From Bog-473 sp963725895 (lineage in GTDB: Bacteria; Actinomycetota; Acidimicrobiia; Acidimicrobiales; RAAP-2), in contig CAVSAJ010000003.1 in NCBI GenBank assembly GCA_963725895.1, positions 1,302,001 through 1,366,000 of the forward strand: a DNA stretch of 64,000 nt, given 5' to 3'. The translations under genes and the position numbers were made by a program. Below are positions 44,839-54,676 of the stretch, piece by piece. The first letter of the stretch is position 1, and each line of letters starts with the position of its first letter. Under the pieces are notes generated by a model, which was not told the origin of the DNA, ran no database searches, and worked only from the letters and a program-made list of their open reading frames with translations.

Positions 44839-45900
44839 TCAGGGGCAAAACCGGGCCAGTGCTTCGGCGGCGACCTGCCCGATCAGCTCGGCGGTCTCCG
44901 TCCTGGCCCGCGTGCGCCCGAAGCGAGCGACCAGGCTGACGACCTCCATCCCCTCCGGCGGGTGGTCGAGCAACGCGGCCTCGACCCCGCCCGCGACGCA
45001 GAGGACGGGGAGCGGTCGACCGTGGTGCGACCGTGCGCGGGCCAGCGCGAGCACGCCGCCGGGCACCTTGCCCTGGAAGGAAGGTGGGTCGAGGTGCCCT
45101 TCGCCCGTCATCACGAGATCTGCGGGCTCCAGCCGCGCGGCCAGCCCGACCAGTCCGGCCACGAAGTCGAAGCCCGGTTCGATGCGGGCCCCGAGCGCGA
45201 CGAGCCCGCCCGCCAGCCCTCCAGCCGCACCCGCGCCGGCGACAGCGGTGACGTCCACGCCCACCTCACGCTGGTAGCGCGCGGCAACGTCGGTCAGGCG
45301 TTGCTCGAGCACTTCGACCTGCGCCGGCGACGCACCTTTTTGTGGGCCGAACACCGCCGCCGCATCGACGAATCGGGTCGTGACGTCGGACGCGACGACG
45401 AGCTCGACGCCCGTGAGTGCCTCCGGTGACCCGACCGCGTCGAACGCACCTTCACCACCGTCGGTCGTAGCGGAACCACCACAACCGATCACGATGCGTC
45501 GCGCGCCTGCGTCACGGGCGGCGAGGAGCAGTTGCGCCGACGCCGGTCGTGCTGGCGCGCACCGGGTCGTCGCCCCGAGGGCGCGGCACCAGGGCCCGGC
45601 CTGCTGCCTTGGACATCTCGATGACGGCGGTGCGGGGAGGCGTCCGCCCCGTTCGCTGGTGCGAGAGCCTTCTCCATGACACGCCACTCGGCCTCCACCG
45701 GGCGTCCGAGTGGGCCGCTCACGGTGGTGAGGTGGCGGGTGCCGCCGCAGGCGTCGAGCAGCCCTTCGCCCCCGTCGGACATCGGCACCTCGTCCGCCGT
45801 CCAGCCCGCGTCCGCGCGCTGCCGCAGCGACGGCGGCGGCCGCCTCCGGTGCAGACGCGGTGCCCCGGAACTTGTCCGGGGCCGCGACGACGTGGGGCAT
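44839..45900 (-). pseudogene. glycerate 2-kinase (GarK/GlxK family), three frameshifts
   Basis: From ATG 45900 the frame reads PHVVAAPDKFRGTASAPEAAAAV, the family start. It then shifts near 45808 to PMSDGGEGLLDACGG and near 45645 to TAVIEMSKAAGRALVP. Near 45540 it shifts again to QLLLAARDAGARRIVIGCGGSATTDGGEGAFDAVG. It continues with VFGPQKGASPAQVEVL and VMTGEGHLDPPSFQGKVPGGV to the end. All family motifs survive in order, so the gene may be whole in the cell with base-calling errors. The enzyme phosphorylates glycerate with ATP. Confidence 0.8.
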
Positions 45901-46026
45901 GACGGCGAAACCTACTGGGCGCGGTGCCGCCCATTGTCCCCTCGTAAGGCCCGTCGGGCTGCCGCGCCGGGGTGCCCAAAAGGTGCCTGAGGAGGCTTTC
46001 GGGCAGTCGCCGGCGCGAGCGAGGTG

Positions 46027-46113
<87 letters not shown>

Positions 46114-46190
46114 GGTCCCGCGGTGCGGGTGACCAGGAAGTGTACGGCGATGTGCCTACGGGAGCACCCGACGCCCACTAGCCTCGTGAC

Positions 46191-46808
46191 ATGGTCAACT
46201 CATCCGACGCCACCCGCATCGTGGCCGCTGGCGCCGACCTCGACTCCGGCGGCCGGATCTTCCAGCAGCTGCTGAAGGAGCGGATCGTCTTCATCGGCAG
46301 CGCGATCGACCAGGTCACGGCCAACCTGGTCTGCGCCCAGCTCATCCTCTTGGAGGCCGAGGAGCCCGAGAAGGACATTTCGCTCTACATCAACTCGCCT
46401 GGGGGTTCGGTCACCGACGGCCTGGCCATCTACGACACCATGCAGTACGTCCGTCCCGACGTCTCGACCATCTGCGTGGGCCTGGCGGCCAGCATGGGCC
46501 AGTTCTTGCTCTGCGCCGGGGCGCCCGGCAAGCGGTACGCGCTGCCGCACTCGCGGATCCTGATGCACCAGCCTTCGGGGTCCATGCAGGGCCAGGCAGC
46601 CGACATCGCCATCCAGGCCGAGCAGATCATCTACCTCAAGCGGATGATGGCCGAACGCATCGCCTTCCACACGGGACAGACACTCGAGCGGATCGAGACG
46701 GATTCTGACCGCGACCGCTGGTTCACGGCGGACGAGGCCTGTGAGTACGGCTTCATCGACAAGGTCATCGACCGCTCTGCGGCCACGACAGCTGCGGGGA
46801 ACGCATAG
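46191..46808 (+). CDS. clpP: ATP-dependent Clp protease proteolytic subunit
   Basis: The 205-residue protein is ClpP. The catalytic Ser101 lies in VGLAASMGQF, His126 in SRILMHQPSG, and the Asp in the DSDRDRW segment (171-175). INSPGGSVTDGLAIYDTM is the handle-side substrate strand. ClpP forms barrels with ClpX or ClpC partners. No clpX or tig lies next to it; the next gene, two bases on, is an ABC exporter permease. Confidence 0.96.
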   Translation: MVNSSDATRIVAAGADLDSGGRIFQQLLKERIVFIGSAIDQVTANLVCAQLILLEAEEPEKDISLYINSPGGSVTDGLAIYDTMQYVRPDVSTICVGLAASMGQFLLCAGAPGKRYALPHSRILMHQPSGSMQGQAADIAIQAEQIIYLKRMMAERIAFHTGQTLERIETDSDRDRWFTADEACEYGFIDKVIDRSAATTAAGNA

Positions 46809-46810
46809 AC

Positions 46811-47834
46811 GTGGCGCTCGACGTCCCGGCCTCTTCGTCGGACGCGGACCGGAGACTCGAGGAGGCGGCAGAACGGGAGGAACGGGTAGCGGACCGCTCG
46901 CCCATGGCGGCCGAGGCGGGCGGCGTCGGCGCGCGCGAGGCGCGCCGCGCCACTGGAACGCGCATCGTCACCCCGACGATCAGCGTGCGCAAGCGGCTCC
47001 GCGAGATCTGGCTGTCCCGCGAGCTGCTGGTCTACCTGGTCCGCACCGAGATCAAGGTCAAGTACAAGAACTCCGTCGCTCGGCCTCGTCTGGTCGATGG
47101 TGGCTCCCGCCATGACGCTGGCCATCTACTTCGTCGTGTTCCAGATCGTGCTCGCCAACCACGTGCCGAACTTCGTCATCTTCCTGTTCGCGGGCCTGCT
47201 GCTGTGGAATCTCTTCCAGCTCGGAGTTCTCACCGGTACCGGCGTGGTGGTCAACAACTCCGGCATCGTCAAGAAGGTCTCCTTCCCACGCGAGATCCTG
47301 TCCCTCGCTGCTGTCGGCTCCGCCTGCGTGTTCTTCCTCTTCCAGTCGATCGTGATGGTCATCTTCCTCGTCGCGCTCCACCACGGGCCGGACTGGTCCT
47401 ACCTGCCCGTGCTGCTCTTGGCCCTCGTGACCGGCATCGTGTTGGCGTCTGCCATCGCCGTGCTGCTGTCGGCCATCAACGTGTATCTCCGGGACACGCA
47501 GCACCTCATCGAGGTCATCCTCACCGCGTGGTTCTGGGCGTGTCCGATCGTGTACGCCTATCAGCAGAACATCGGGGTCAGGCTGGGAAAGAAGGGCCTC
47601 ACCTGGGTCTACTTCCTGAACCCGGTGGTGCCCCTCATCCTCTCGTTCCAGCGTTGTATTTACGCGGATGTCATGGTCAAGGTGAACGGTGCTCCCTATG
47701 CCGTCCTGCCGCCCAAGGGGATGCTGTGGTACGTCGGCCTCGACCTTGCGGTGCTGTTCCTCGCGGTGGTGCTGTTCCTGATCGCCCTTGCCGTCTTCGG
47801 CCGGCTCGAGGGCAACTTCGCTGAGGAGCTCTGA
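46811..47834 (+). CDS. ABC-2 polysaccharide export permease (Wzm-like), frameshifted
   Basis: The protein has an 85-residue cytoplasmic start ending SRELLVYLVRTEIKVKYKNSV, the signature before the first helix of Wzm/TagG-like permeases. At about 47083 one extra base breaks the frame. The other frame goes on LGLVWSMVAPAMTLAIYFVVFQIVL with six helices and ends GRLEGNFAEEL. Family wording (FPREILSLAAVGSACV, FLNPVVPLILSFQRCIY) is clear. It pairs with the ATPase starting two bases after its stop and should export a lipid-linked glycan. Confidence 0.88.
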
Positions 47835-47835
47835 G

Positions 47836-49119
47836 GTGAACGACTTCGCGGTCGACGTGCGCAGCGTCTCCAAGCGCTTCCGCCTGGCCCACGGTCAGTA
47901 CAACACCGTCAAGGAGCGCATCATCCACGGGGGACGGCGCAAGGCCACAGAGGACTTCTGGGCGCTCAGCGACGTGTCGATCACGGTCCGGGAAGGCGAG
48001 ACGGTTGGGATTCTCGGTCGCAACGGCTCGGGCAAGTCGACCCTGCTCAAGTGTATCTGTGGGGTTCTTCAGCCGACCAAGGGCGAGGTGGCCGTCCGCG
48101 GGAAGCTGGCGGGTCTGCTCGAGCTGGGCGCGGGGTTCCAGATGGACCTCACCGGCCGGGAGAACATCTACCTGAACGGCTCGCTGCTCGGGATGACCAA
48201 ACGCCAAGTCGACAAGGCCTTCGACGCCATCGTCGACTTCTCCGAGCTCGAGGACTTCATCGACGGGCCCGTCAAGTTCTACTCCTCGGGCATGACCGTG
48301 CGGCTCGGATTCGCCGTGGCCGTGAACGTCGACCCTGACATCCTCGTCATCGACGAGGTACTGGCCGTGGGCGACGAGCGCTTCCAGCGCAAGTGCCTCG
48401 ACCGGATCAGCCAGTTTCAGGAGGAGGGGCGCACCATCCTCTTCGTGACCCACTCCGCCGACCAAGTGCGCTCCATCTGCGACCGCGCCGTCGTGCTCAG
48501 CCACGGCGTGCTCGTGGCCCAAGGCGAGCCTGGGGAGGCGACGCGTATCTTCCGCGAGCGGCTGATGGCCGAGGGTGCCGGAATGGCCGTCGCCGATCCC
48601 GAGCTGGTCGCAGTGCCCGCCAGTCCCGACACGTTCGGCGGCGACACGCTGCCCGACACCGAGCGGCCCGTGCGGTTCCGCTCGGTGCACCGGATCTACT
48701 CGGGGGACAACACGGTGCCCTACATGCGAACGGGTGACGACCTGACGATACGGGTGGAGTTCGAGGCGCTCTACCCGACCGAGGATGTGGTCTTCTCGCT
48801 CGAGATCCGTGACGACGTCGGCGGCATCATCATGCGCACGGACACGTCCATCATCGGCATGCCCATCGACGCGCCTCGAGGCACGAGTGTGATGCACTTC
48901 GGGATCGTCGACATGCCCATGCTCGATGGCTCCTTCACCTTCGCCCTCGGGATTCAGAGCCGCAGCGGCAGGCTCTTCGACTGGCGGGACAACGCGGGGT
49001 CATTCGAGGTCATGAACCCGGGCAAGACGACCGGCTCGATCCACATGAAGGTGCACGCTGCCGTCATCGCTTCCGAGAGCGGGCTCGAAGCGCCGGACGC
49101 GCTGGCTCAGCCTCTCTGA
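47836..49119 (+). CDS. ABC exporter ATPase with C-terminal cargo domain (Wzt-like)
   Basis: The 427-residue protein has Walker A GRNGSGKS at 61-68, a signature YSSGM at 149-153 and Walker B ILVIDE at 169-174. After about 255 comes a linker, then a beta-sandwich (FRSVHRIYSGD, later IIGMPIDAPRGTSVMHFGIVDMPMLDGSFTFALGI). The latter is the Wzt C-terminal carbohydrate-binding domain, which reads the capped end of O-antigen-type chains. With the permease it forms a glycan exporter. A methyltransferase that could cap the chain follows seven bases later. Confidence 0.92.
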   Translation: MNDFAVDVRSVSKRFRLAHGQYNTVKERIIHGGRRKATEDFWALSDVSITVREGETVGILGRNGSGKSTLLKCICGVLQPTKGEVAVRGKLAGLLELGAGFQMDLTGRENIYLNGSLLGMTKRQVDKAFDAIVDFSELEDFIDGPVKFYSSGMTVRLGFAVAVNVDPDILVIDEVLAVGDERFQRKCLDRISQFQEEGRTILFVTHSADQVRSICDRAVVLSHGVLVAQGEPGEATRIFRERLMAEGAGMAVADPELVAVPASPDTFGGDTLPDTERPVRFRSVHRIYSGDNTVPYMRTGDDLTIRVEFEALYPTEDVVFSLEIRDDVGGIIMRTDTSIIGMPIDAPRGTSVMHFGIVDMPMLDGSFTFALGIQSRSGRLFDWRDNAGSFEVMNPGKTTGSIHMKVHAAVIASESGLEAPDALAQPL

Positions 49120-49126
49120 GCGAGAC

Positions 49127-50137
49127 ATGGAAGACGCCGACGTGACCCTGCCCGAGGACCCCCAGGCCTACGTGGAACAGGTCATGGCCGAGATCGCCGA
49201 GGAGGTGCGGCTCCGCCGCGCCTCGGGGGACCTGCCTCCAAAGCTCGAGCGGGAGCTCGACGAGCTCTTCTTGGCCCATTCGCCCGTCGCCGGCCGCGGC
49301 GGCGACCTGAGCGAGGCGCTCCGCATGGTCGATGCAGCAACGTTCATCGATCCGGTCGTGCCCGTTGGCTCCGAGAAGGCCGCCGGCGCTTTCGTCAAGA
49401 AGGGCATGCGGTCGATGCTGCTCTGGTACGTCGGCTGGGTCACCCACCAGATGAGCCAGTCGGCTTCCGCGGTGAGTCGCGCCTTGCACATCGTCGACCA
49501 GCGTCTGAAAGAGCTCGAGCGCCAGGTCGAGGTCCAGCGGGTTCCCGACGCCGGCGTCGTCGAGTTCCCCCGATTGCACGACCCCAGCGCGTGGTGGGTC
49601 GAGCCGGCGGTGACGGCTGTCGCCAAAGCGCCCGGTCGCGTCCTCCATGCCGCATGCGGTGACGGTTGGTTGGTGCGTCGCATCGCGGCGTCGGGAGGGG
49701 ATGCCTACGGTGTCGATCCACGGGTGCACCTGGTCGAGGCGGCGGAGCTCGGTGCCGTGGACCTGCGCGGCGAGGGCCTGGCGGAGCACCTGCGTGCCGT
49801 GGCGGCGGCGGGTCTCGGCGCGTTGGTTTTGAGCGGGATCGTCGACGGCATGTCGGGGGGCGAACGGGCGCAGCTGCTCGCCTCGGTGGCGACACGGCTC
49901 GCGCCCGGTGGCACGCTGGTGGTCCACTCGGTGAGCCGCGCCAGCTGGGAGGACGCCGACGCGCCGCCCGAAGCGGACCTCACCCCCGGCAGGCCCCTGC
50001 GACCCGAGGCGTGGTGCCGCTTGCTCGAGCAGAGCGGCTATCAGGCTGTGGCCCAGACCGGTCCGGGCGGGGCCGACTTCTTGGTGACCGCGGTCCGAGA
50101 CGCGATCACGGCACCGTACGCACCTGCGGAACGGTGA
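49127..50137 (+). CDS. class I SAM methyltransferase with coiled N-terminal region
   Basis: The 336-residue protein has a helical, coiled first half (about 1-140). A Rossmann methyltransferase follows, with motif I VLHAACGDGWLVRRIAASGGDAYGVDPR and LVLSGIVDGM, then RLAPGGTLVVHSVSR. It lies between the Wzt-like ATPase and two glycosyltransferases. A methyl capping role recognised by the Wzt domain, as WbdD does in Escherichia coli O9a, is an attractive inference. A similar gene at 57164 heads a second cluster. Confidence 0.8.
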   Translation: MEDADVTLPEDPQAYVEQVMAEIAEEVRLRRASGDLPPKLERELDELFLAHSPVAGRGGDLSEALRMVDAATFIDPVVPVGSEKAAGAFVKKGMRSMLLWYVGWVTHQMSQSASAVSRALHIVDQRLKELERQVEVQRVPDAGVVEFPRLHDPSAWWVEPAVTAVAKAPGRVLHAACGDGWLVRRIAASGGDAYGVDPRVHLVEAAELGAVDLRGEGLAEHLRAVAAAGLGALVLSGIVDGMSGGERAQLLASVATRLAPGGTLVVHSVSRASWEDADAPPEADLTPGRPLRPEAWCRLLEQSGYQAVAQTGPGGADFLVTAVRDAITAPYAPAER

Positions 50138-51237
50138 GCGCCGCCGCCGGGAGGCCGGTGGCCGTCCACCAGTTCATCGCCGCCCTCAATCCGCACGACG
50201 CCACCGGGGCTCACACTCTGTTGCTGCGTGAAGCTCTGCGGGCAGCGGGATGGCGCTCGGAGATCTTCGCCGAAGCGATTCACGAGGACCTGTCGTCACT
50301 GGCCCACAAGCATTGGATGTACCCCGAGCACGCGGCCGACGGTGACCTCGCCGTGTACCAGTTCACGACATCGTCCGCCATCGCCGGTTATCTGGCAGAG
50401 CAGGGCGTACCGCTCGTGCTGGACTTTCACAACGTCACTGCTCCCGAATTCTTCGAAGGCTGGGAGCCGCGCAGCGCCACGCGTGCGGCCCAGGCGGTCG
50501 AGCAGCTGGCGCGGCTGGCGCCGCGGGCTGTACTCGGGTTGGCCAAGAGTGCGTTCAGCGAGAAAGAACTGCGGCGTGCCGGCTGTCGGCACACCGAGGT
50601 GGTGCCGGTGCTCGCCGACTATGGGCGGGTCGGCGCGACACCCGACGTCCGGGTCGCCGCCGAGCTCGCGCGGGCGCGCGCCGGGGGCGGTGCCGACATC
50701 CTCTTCGTCGGCAGGGTCGTCCCGTCCAAGGCACAGCACGAGTTGGTGAAAGCGTTGTGGGCCCACCGCCGCCTCTACGACCCGCAGGCCCGTCTGCACC
50801 TGGTCGGCGGCACGGCCAGCTTCGAGTACTCCAAGGCCCTCCGGGACTACATCGAGGATCTCGGTCTGGCCGAGGCAGTTCATCTGACTGGCGAGGTGTC
50901 GGACGCGTCGCTGGCTGCCCATTACGGTGCCGCGGACGTCTTCCTTTCGCTCTCTGCGCACGAGGGCTTCGGCGTGCCGGTGGTGGAGGCGATGGCGGCC
51001 GGTGTCCCGGTCGTGGCGCGTGGTGCTGGAGCGGTCCGCGAGACGGCCGCCGGCGCTGCCGTGATGCTCGCGGCGGCTGACCCTTCCTATGTCGCGGCCG
51101 CACTCCACCGCGTCTGCACCGACAACGACCTGCGCGCCATCCTCCAGGCGGCGGGGCGGCGACGGGCCTCAGAGCTGGCCGAGGGTGCAGCGGCGGCCCG
51201 GATCGTCGAGGCGATTGCGGAGGTGGTGCCGCGGTGA
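50134..51237 (+). CDS. GT4-family glycosyltransferase
   Basis: The 367-residue protein begins VAVHQFIAALNPHDATGAHTLLLREALRAAGWRSEIF, the N-terminal pattern shared by four paralogues in this cluster. The C-terminal Rossmann half has ILFVGRVVPSKAQHELV and SLSAHEGFGVPVVEAMAAGVPVVA, the EX7E-type nucleotide-sugar site of GT4 enzymes. The GTG overlaps the methyltransferase stop (50134-50137). It transfers a sugar from a nucleotide donor to the growing glycan; donor and linkage are unknown. Confidence 0.92.
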   Translation: MSAAAGRPVAVHQFIAALNPHDATGAHTLLLREALRAAGWRSEIFAEAIHEDLSSLAHKHWMYPEHAADGDLAVYQFTTSSAIAGYLAEQGVPLVLDFHNVTAPEFFEGWEPRSATRAAQAVEQLARLAPRAVLGLAKSAFSEKELRRAGCRHTEVVPVLADYGRVGATPDVRVAAELARARAGGGADILFVGRVVPSKAQHELVKALWAHRRLYDPQARLHLVGGTASFEYSKALRDYIEDLGLAEAVHLTGEVSDASLAAHYGAADVFLSLSAHEGFGVPVVEAMAAGVPVVARGAGAVRETAAGAAVMLAAADPSYVAAALHRVCTDNDLRAILQAAGRRRASELAEGAAAARIVEAIAEVVPR

Positions 51238-52439
51238 GCAAGAAGGTGGCCTTCGTGACGCCTCGCTACGGCACCCAGATCATGGGCGGTGCCGAAACCG
51301 CTGTTCGCCAGCTCGCCGAGCACCTCTCCGACCTCACGAGCTGGGAGGCCGAGGTCCACACCACGTGCGCTCTCGATCCGCTCACGTGGGCGGACGAACT
51401 CGAACCCGGCACGAGCGAGGTCAACGGGATCCCGGTGCACCGCCACCCGACCGCGCACGGTCGGCTGCCCGACTTCTACGGCCTCGACGGGATGCTGCGC
51501 CTTGCGCCTCGGCAGGCAACTCGGGCCCAGGGCGCACGCTGGGTTGACTACAACGGGCCGGTATCCCCGCAGCTCGTAGACGCGGTCAGCACGTCGGACG
51601 CCGATGTCGTCGCCTTCACCCCGTACCTGTACCACCCCACCGTGGCTGCCATCGGCCGGGTGCCCGCACCGGCCGTCTTCCATCCGGCCGCGCACGACGA
51701 ACCGGCGCTCTACCTCTCGGTCTTCCGCGGTACCTTCGGGGATGCCGACGCCTTCTGCTTCTACTCGGCCGCGGAACGATCCCTGGTGAACCGCATGTAC
51801 CCGGTGGCGGAACGGCCACAGATCGTGCTCGGGCTCGGCGTGGGTGACTCCGAAGGCGTGGGCCGACCCGGTCAGGAGCTCATCGGCCAGGGCGACCGGC
51901 CCTACATCGTGAGCGTTGGTCGCGTCGACGAGCACAAAGGTTCCAAGATGCTGGCGTCGTACTTCGCCACCTACAAAGAGCGCCATCCGGGTCCGTTGGC
52001 ACTCGTGCTCGTCGGCCCCGTCGCCGTCGAGTTGCCGCCGCACCCCGACATCGTGGTGACAGGCCCCGTGGATGAAGCAGCCAAGTGGGACATCGTCCGA
52101 AGCGCACTGGTCTCGGTCTCGCCCTCGGCACTCGAGTCGTTCTCTTTGGTCGTGATTGAGGCGTGGGTCGACCGGGTCCCCGTCCTCGTCAACGGGGCCT
52201 GCGGGCCGACGCGCGAGCACTGCGAACGCTCCGGCGGCGGGCTGTGGTTCACCTCGTACCCCGAGTTCGAGGCCGTCCTCGAGCGTCTGGTGGCGGACTC
52301 GTCGCTCCGCGCCACGCTCGGAGCACGGGGACGAGCCTTTGTGGACACACACTTCCGGTGGCCCGTGCTCACCCGTCGGTACGACGACTTCATCACCGCG
52401 GTGGCCGAACGAGGGCGGGGGACGCCCGGGCTCTTCTGA
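51234..52439 (+). CDS. GT4-family glycosyltransferase
   Basis: The 401-residue protein begins KKVAFVTPRYGTQIMGGAETAVRQLAEHL, a different subgroup of GT4 from its neighbours. YIVSVGRVDEHKGSKMLASYF and SPSALESFSLVVIEAWVDRVPVLVN follow and form the donor site. It is coupled to the preceding gene by a four-base GTGA overlap and closes the exporter operon. It is followed by a converging beta-propeller gene. Confidence 0.9.
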   Translation: MSKKVAFVTPRYGTQIMGGAETAVRQLAEHLSDLTSWEAEVHTTCALDPLTWADELEPGTSEVNGIPVHRHPTAHGRLPDFYGLDGMLRLAPRQATRAQGARWVDYNGPVSPQLVDAVSTSDADVVAFTPYLYHPTVAAIGRVPAPAVFHPAAHDEPALYLSVFRGTFGDADAFCFYSAAERSLVNRMYPVAERPQIVLGLGVGDSEGVGRPGQELIGQGDRPYIVSVGRVDEHKGSKMLASYFATYKERHPGPLALVLVGPVAVELPPHPDIVVTGPVDEAAKWDIVRSALVSVSPSALESFSLVVIEAWVDRVPVLVNGACGPTREHCERSGGGLWFTSYPEFEAVLERLVADSSLRATLGARGRAFVDTHFRWPVLTRRYDDFITAVAERGRGTPGLF

Positions 52440-52472
52440 TGGTCGCGTCGGTTGGCCGCTCTGGAGCGAGCG

Positions 52473-53681
52473 TCAGCGACCCGCAGCGACCAGTGGCGCC
52501 ACCGACACCGTCTCGAGCTGGCCGCTCTGGTAGTTGGTGACGTCGATCTCCTTGCCGCCGGGTTCCAGTGTCATCTGTCGCGGGAAGGCACCGGCCGGCA
52601 GGTAGCCCACGAGGTCCGCACCGCCCGCGACGTCGAGGACGGCCAAGGATGCCGTGGCTCCCGTGCCGAACCGGTTCGAGTTGGCGACGAGGAGCCGCCG
52701 CCCGCCGTCGAAGAACGCCAACCCGACCGGCGCCGCACCGACCCCGACGTCGGCGATCAGGGCGGGTCCGCCCCGAGCCAGGGCGCACGCCGAGAAGGCC
52801 AGAACGGCGTCGCTGCCGCGCGCCGTCACCCACACGGTCGCGCCGTCGGCCGACACCACCACGCGGACCGGTTGGCATCCGGCCGTCACGACTCGCTCGA
52901 TCGCCGCGGCAGGATGGTGCTCGGCCACGGCGACCCGTACCAGCGAGAGGGTGCCGGGCACGCTCGTCGAACCGCCGCGAGCGACCTCGCTCGTCACGTA
53001 GGCCGTGTCGCCGTCGCGGCTGAAGGCGACGCCGACCGGTGACTCTCCGACCCGCATGGCGCCGACATAACGCGGCTGCTGGACGCCGCGTAGGCGGAAG
53101 ACGTCGACCGTGTCGCTGTCTTCCATCGTGACGAAGGCGAAGTGGCCGTCACGGGTCGGCGCAACCTCGATCGCGCCCGCTCCGGGCGTCGGCGTCTCCC
53201 AGAGGAGAGAGCCAGGCGCCCCGCGCTCGGCGGCCTGCACGTCAATGACGACGAGCGACGGGTCCGCGGCGACCAGGAGCTGGCGCCCGCCGTCGATGAA
53301 GGCCATGCCGAGGGGCGTGAGCTGGCCGAGCAGCACGGTGTGGAGCACCCTGCCGCTGCTGCCGTCCCCGCTGTAGACGAGGATGCCGCCACCGCCACCG
53401 CCACCGCCACCGCCACCGCCCGGCCCACCTCCCTGGGGGACACCTTGACTGGACACGAAGGTGAACTTGCCGTCGGGCGTGGTCGCCACGTCGAACGGCA
53501 GTCCCGGCACGTTCGTGAAACCGGGCGTCGCCGCCAGTGCGGGTGCCGTCGCGACGGCGGTCGAGCATCCAGGAGGTGTCAGGGCCGGCACCGACGCTTC
53601 TGGCGGCGCCGCGTCGGCCCCTCCCGAGACCGAGAGCACGCAGGCCAGCACGACCAGGGCAAGACCCCAGCGGGATTGCAC
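52473..53681 (-). CDS. secreted beta-propeller (YVTN-like) protein
   Basis: The protein of about 402 residues has a signal peptide (SRWGLALVVLACVLSVSGGADAAP). It then has seven or so blades with the pattern GVAFSRDGDTAYVTSE, VVVSADGATVWVTARG and GLAFFDGGRRLLVANSN. A glycine run is coded by tandem CCGCCA/GGTGGC repeats at 53388-53430. The GTG at 53681 is used since it places the signal peptide at the start and lies just after the methyltransferase stop (53692). It is likely a surface or secreted protein. Confidence 0.8.
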   Translation of the reverse strand: MQSRWGLALVVLACVLSVSGGADAAPPEASVPALTPPGCSTAVATAPALAATPGFTNVPGLPFDVATTPDGKFTFVSSQGVPQGGGPGGGGGGGGGGGGILVYSGDGSSGRVLHTVLLGQLTPLGMAFIDGGRQLLVAADPSLVVIDVQAAERGAPGSLLWETPTPGAGAIEVAPTRDGHFAFVTMEDSDTVDVFRLRGVQQPRYVGAMRVGESPVGVAFSRDGDTAYVTSEVARGGSTSVPGTLSLVRVAVAEHHPAAAIERVVTAGCQPVRVVVSADGATVWVTARGSDAVLAFSACALARGGPALIADVGVGAAPVGLAFFDGGRRLLVANSNRFGTGATASLAVLDVAGGADLVGYLPAGAFPRQMTLEPGGKEIDVTNYQSGQLETVSVAPLVAAGR

Positions 53682-53691
53682 CGAGGCCCGG

Positions 53692-54591
53692 CTACACCTC
53701 GCGCCGGCCCACGACGGTGTACATGCGCTGGTCGATCGCATCGCTGGCGATGTCGTGAGCCAGGTGATGGTGTTGGGTGTGCATCGTCATCTCCGTACGA
53801 CCGAAGCCGAGGCGCGCCAGCATGGAGACCACGGCGCCCGGATAGATCGACCACCAGTTGGTCATGTGGTGCTCGGCCGAAGGCGAGAAACGCATGATGT
53901 TGGCCTCAGGCGGCTGCGCGTCGTCCTGGAGTGGTTCGGTGATGATCATCGCCTCGGTCGTGCGGGCCGCAGCTTGTGACAGGGCACCCCAGGGTTCGCG
54001 CAGATGCAGCAGGATTGCCCCCACCAGCGTGATGTCGAAGGCGCCCAGATCGGCCGGCATGTCGTAGATGTTCCCTTGGACGAACTTGGCCGAGGAGCCG
54101 AAGGCGCGGTGGAGGTACCACCAGGCGTCGTGGTTGCGATCGATTGTCTCCTGCATGACTCGCTGCTTCTCCTCGAGATGTTCGACCCCCTTCACGGGCA
54201 GGAGATCGATGGAGACGTCGAAGCCGGCCTCGAAGGAGACCACTTCTGCACCCATGCGCTCCATGTAGAAGGTCAGGTAGCCCGTCGCCGGGCCCAGCTC
54301 GAGCACCCGCTTGCCCGCGACGTCGACGCCACCCAGGTACGCAGGCTCGTGCCCACGGAGGTCCCACGCCCCTGGGAGCAGCCGGCCGTCGGGGAGCTCG
54401 ATTGCGTGGTACCAGACCAGGTCGCTGAGATCCGCGCCGGCGCGTCGGGCCGACTGAGCGGCCTGGAAGCCGGGGTCGAGCTGACCGAGGTAGTCGCGCG
54501 GAGGGTACGAAGGCAGGAGTGGCTGGCGCTGAGCGTCCGGCGCCGTCGCGAGAGTGGTGTCGGGCTGCGCGCTGTCAGGTCGCCGGAGCAT
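53692..54591 (-). CDS. SAM-dependent methyltransferase
   Basis: The 299-residue protein has motif I KRVLELGPATGYLTFYMERMGAEVVSFE, an acidic loop after it (GFDVSIDLLP), and FDITLVGAILLHLREPWGAL with motif IV. The lead DLVWYHAIELPDGRLLPGAWDLRG resembles CmoB-like or DUF1698 proteins. It is on the minus strand within the glycan cluster, 11 bases upstream of the beta-propeller gene. It may methylate a glycan precursor. Confidence 0.85.
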   Translation of the reverse strand: MLRRPDSAQPDTTLATAPDAQRQPLLPSYPPRDYLGQLDPGFQAAQSARRAGADLSDLVWYHAIELPDGRLLPGAWDLRGHEPAYLGGVDVAGKRVLELGPATGYLTFYMERMGAEVVSFEAGFDVSIDLLPVKGVEHLEEKQRVMQETIDRNHDAWWYLHRAFGSSAKFVQGNIYDMPADLGAFDITLVGAILLHLREPWGALSQAAARTTEAMIITEPLQDDAQPPEANIMRFSPSAEHHMTNWWSIYPGAVVSMLARLGFGRTEMTMHTQHHHLAHDIASDAIDQRMYTVVGRREV

Positions 54592-54676
54592 GCGGCGTCA
54601 CTCTACGCGAGGCCGTGCCCGTCGGCAGGCACTCGGGCACGACACAACACACAGGTTGGCGCGACGACCGAGTGGC

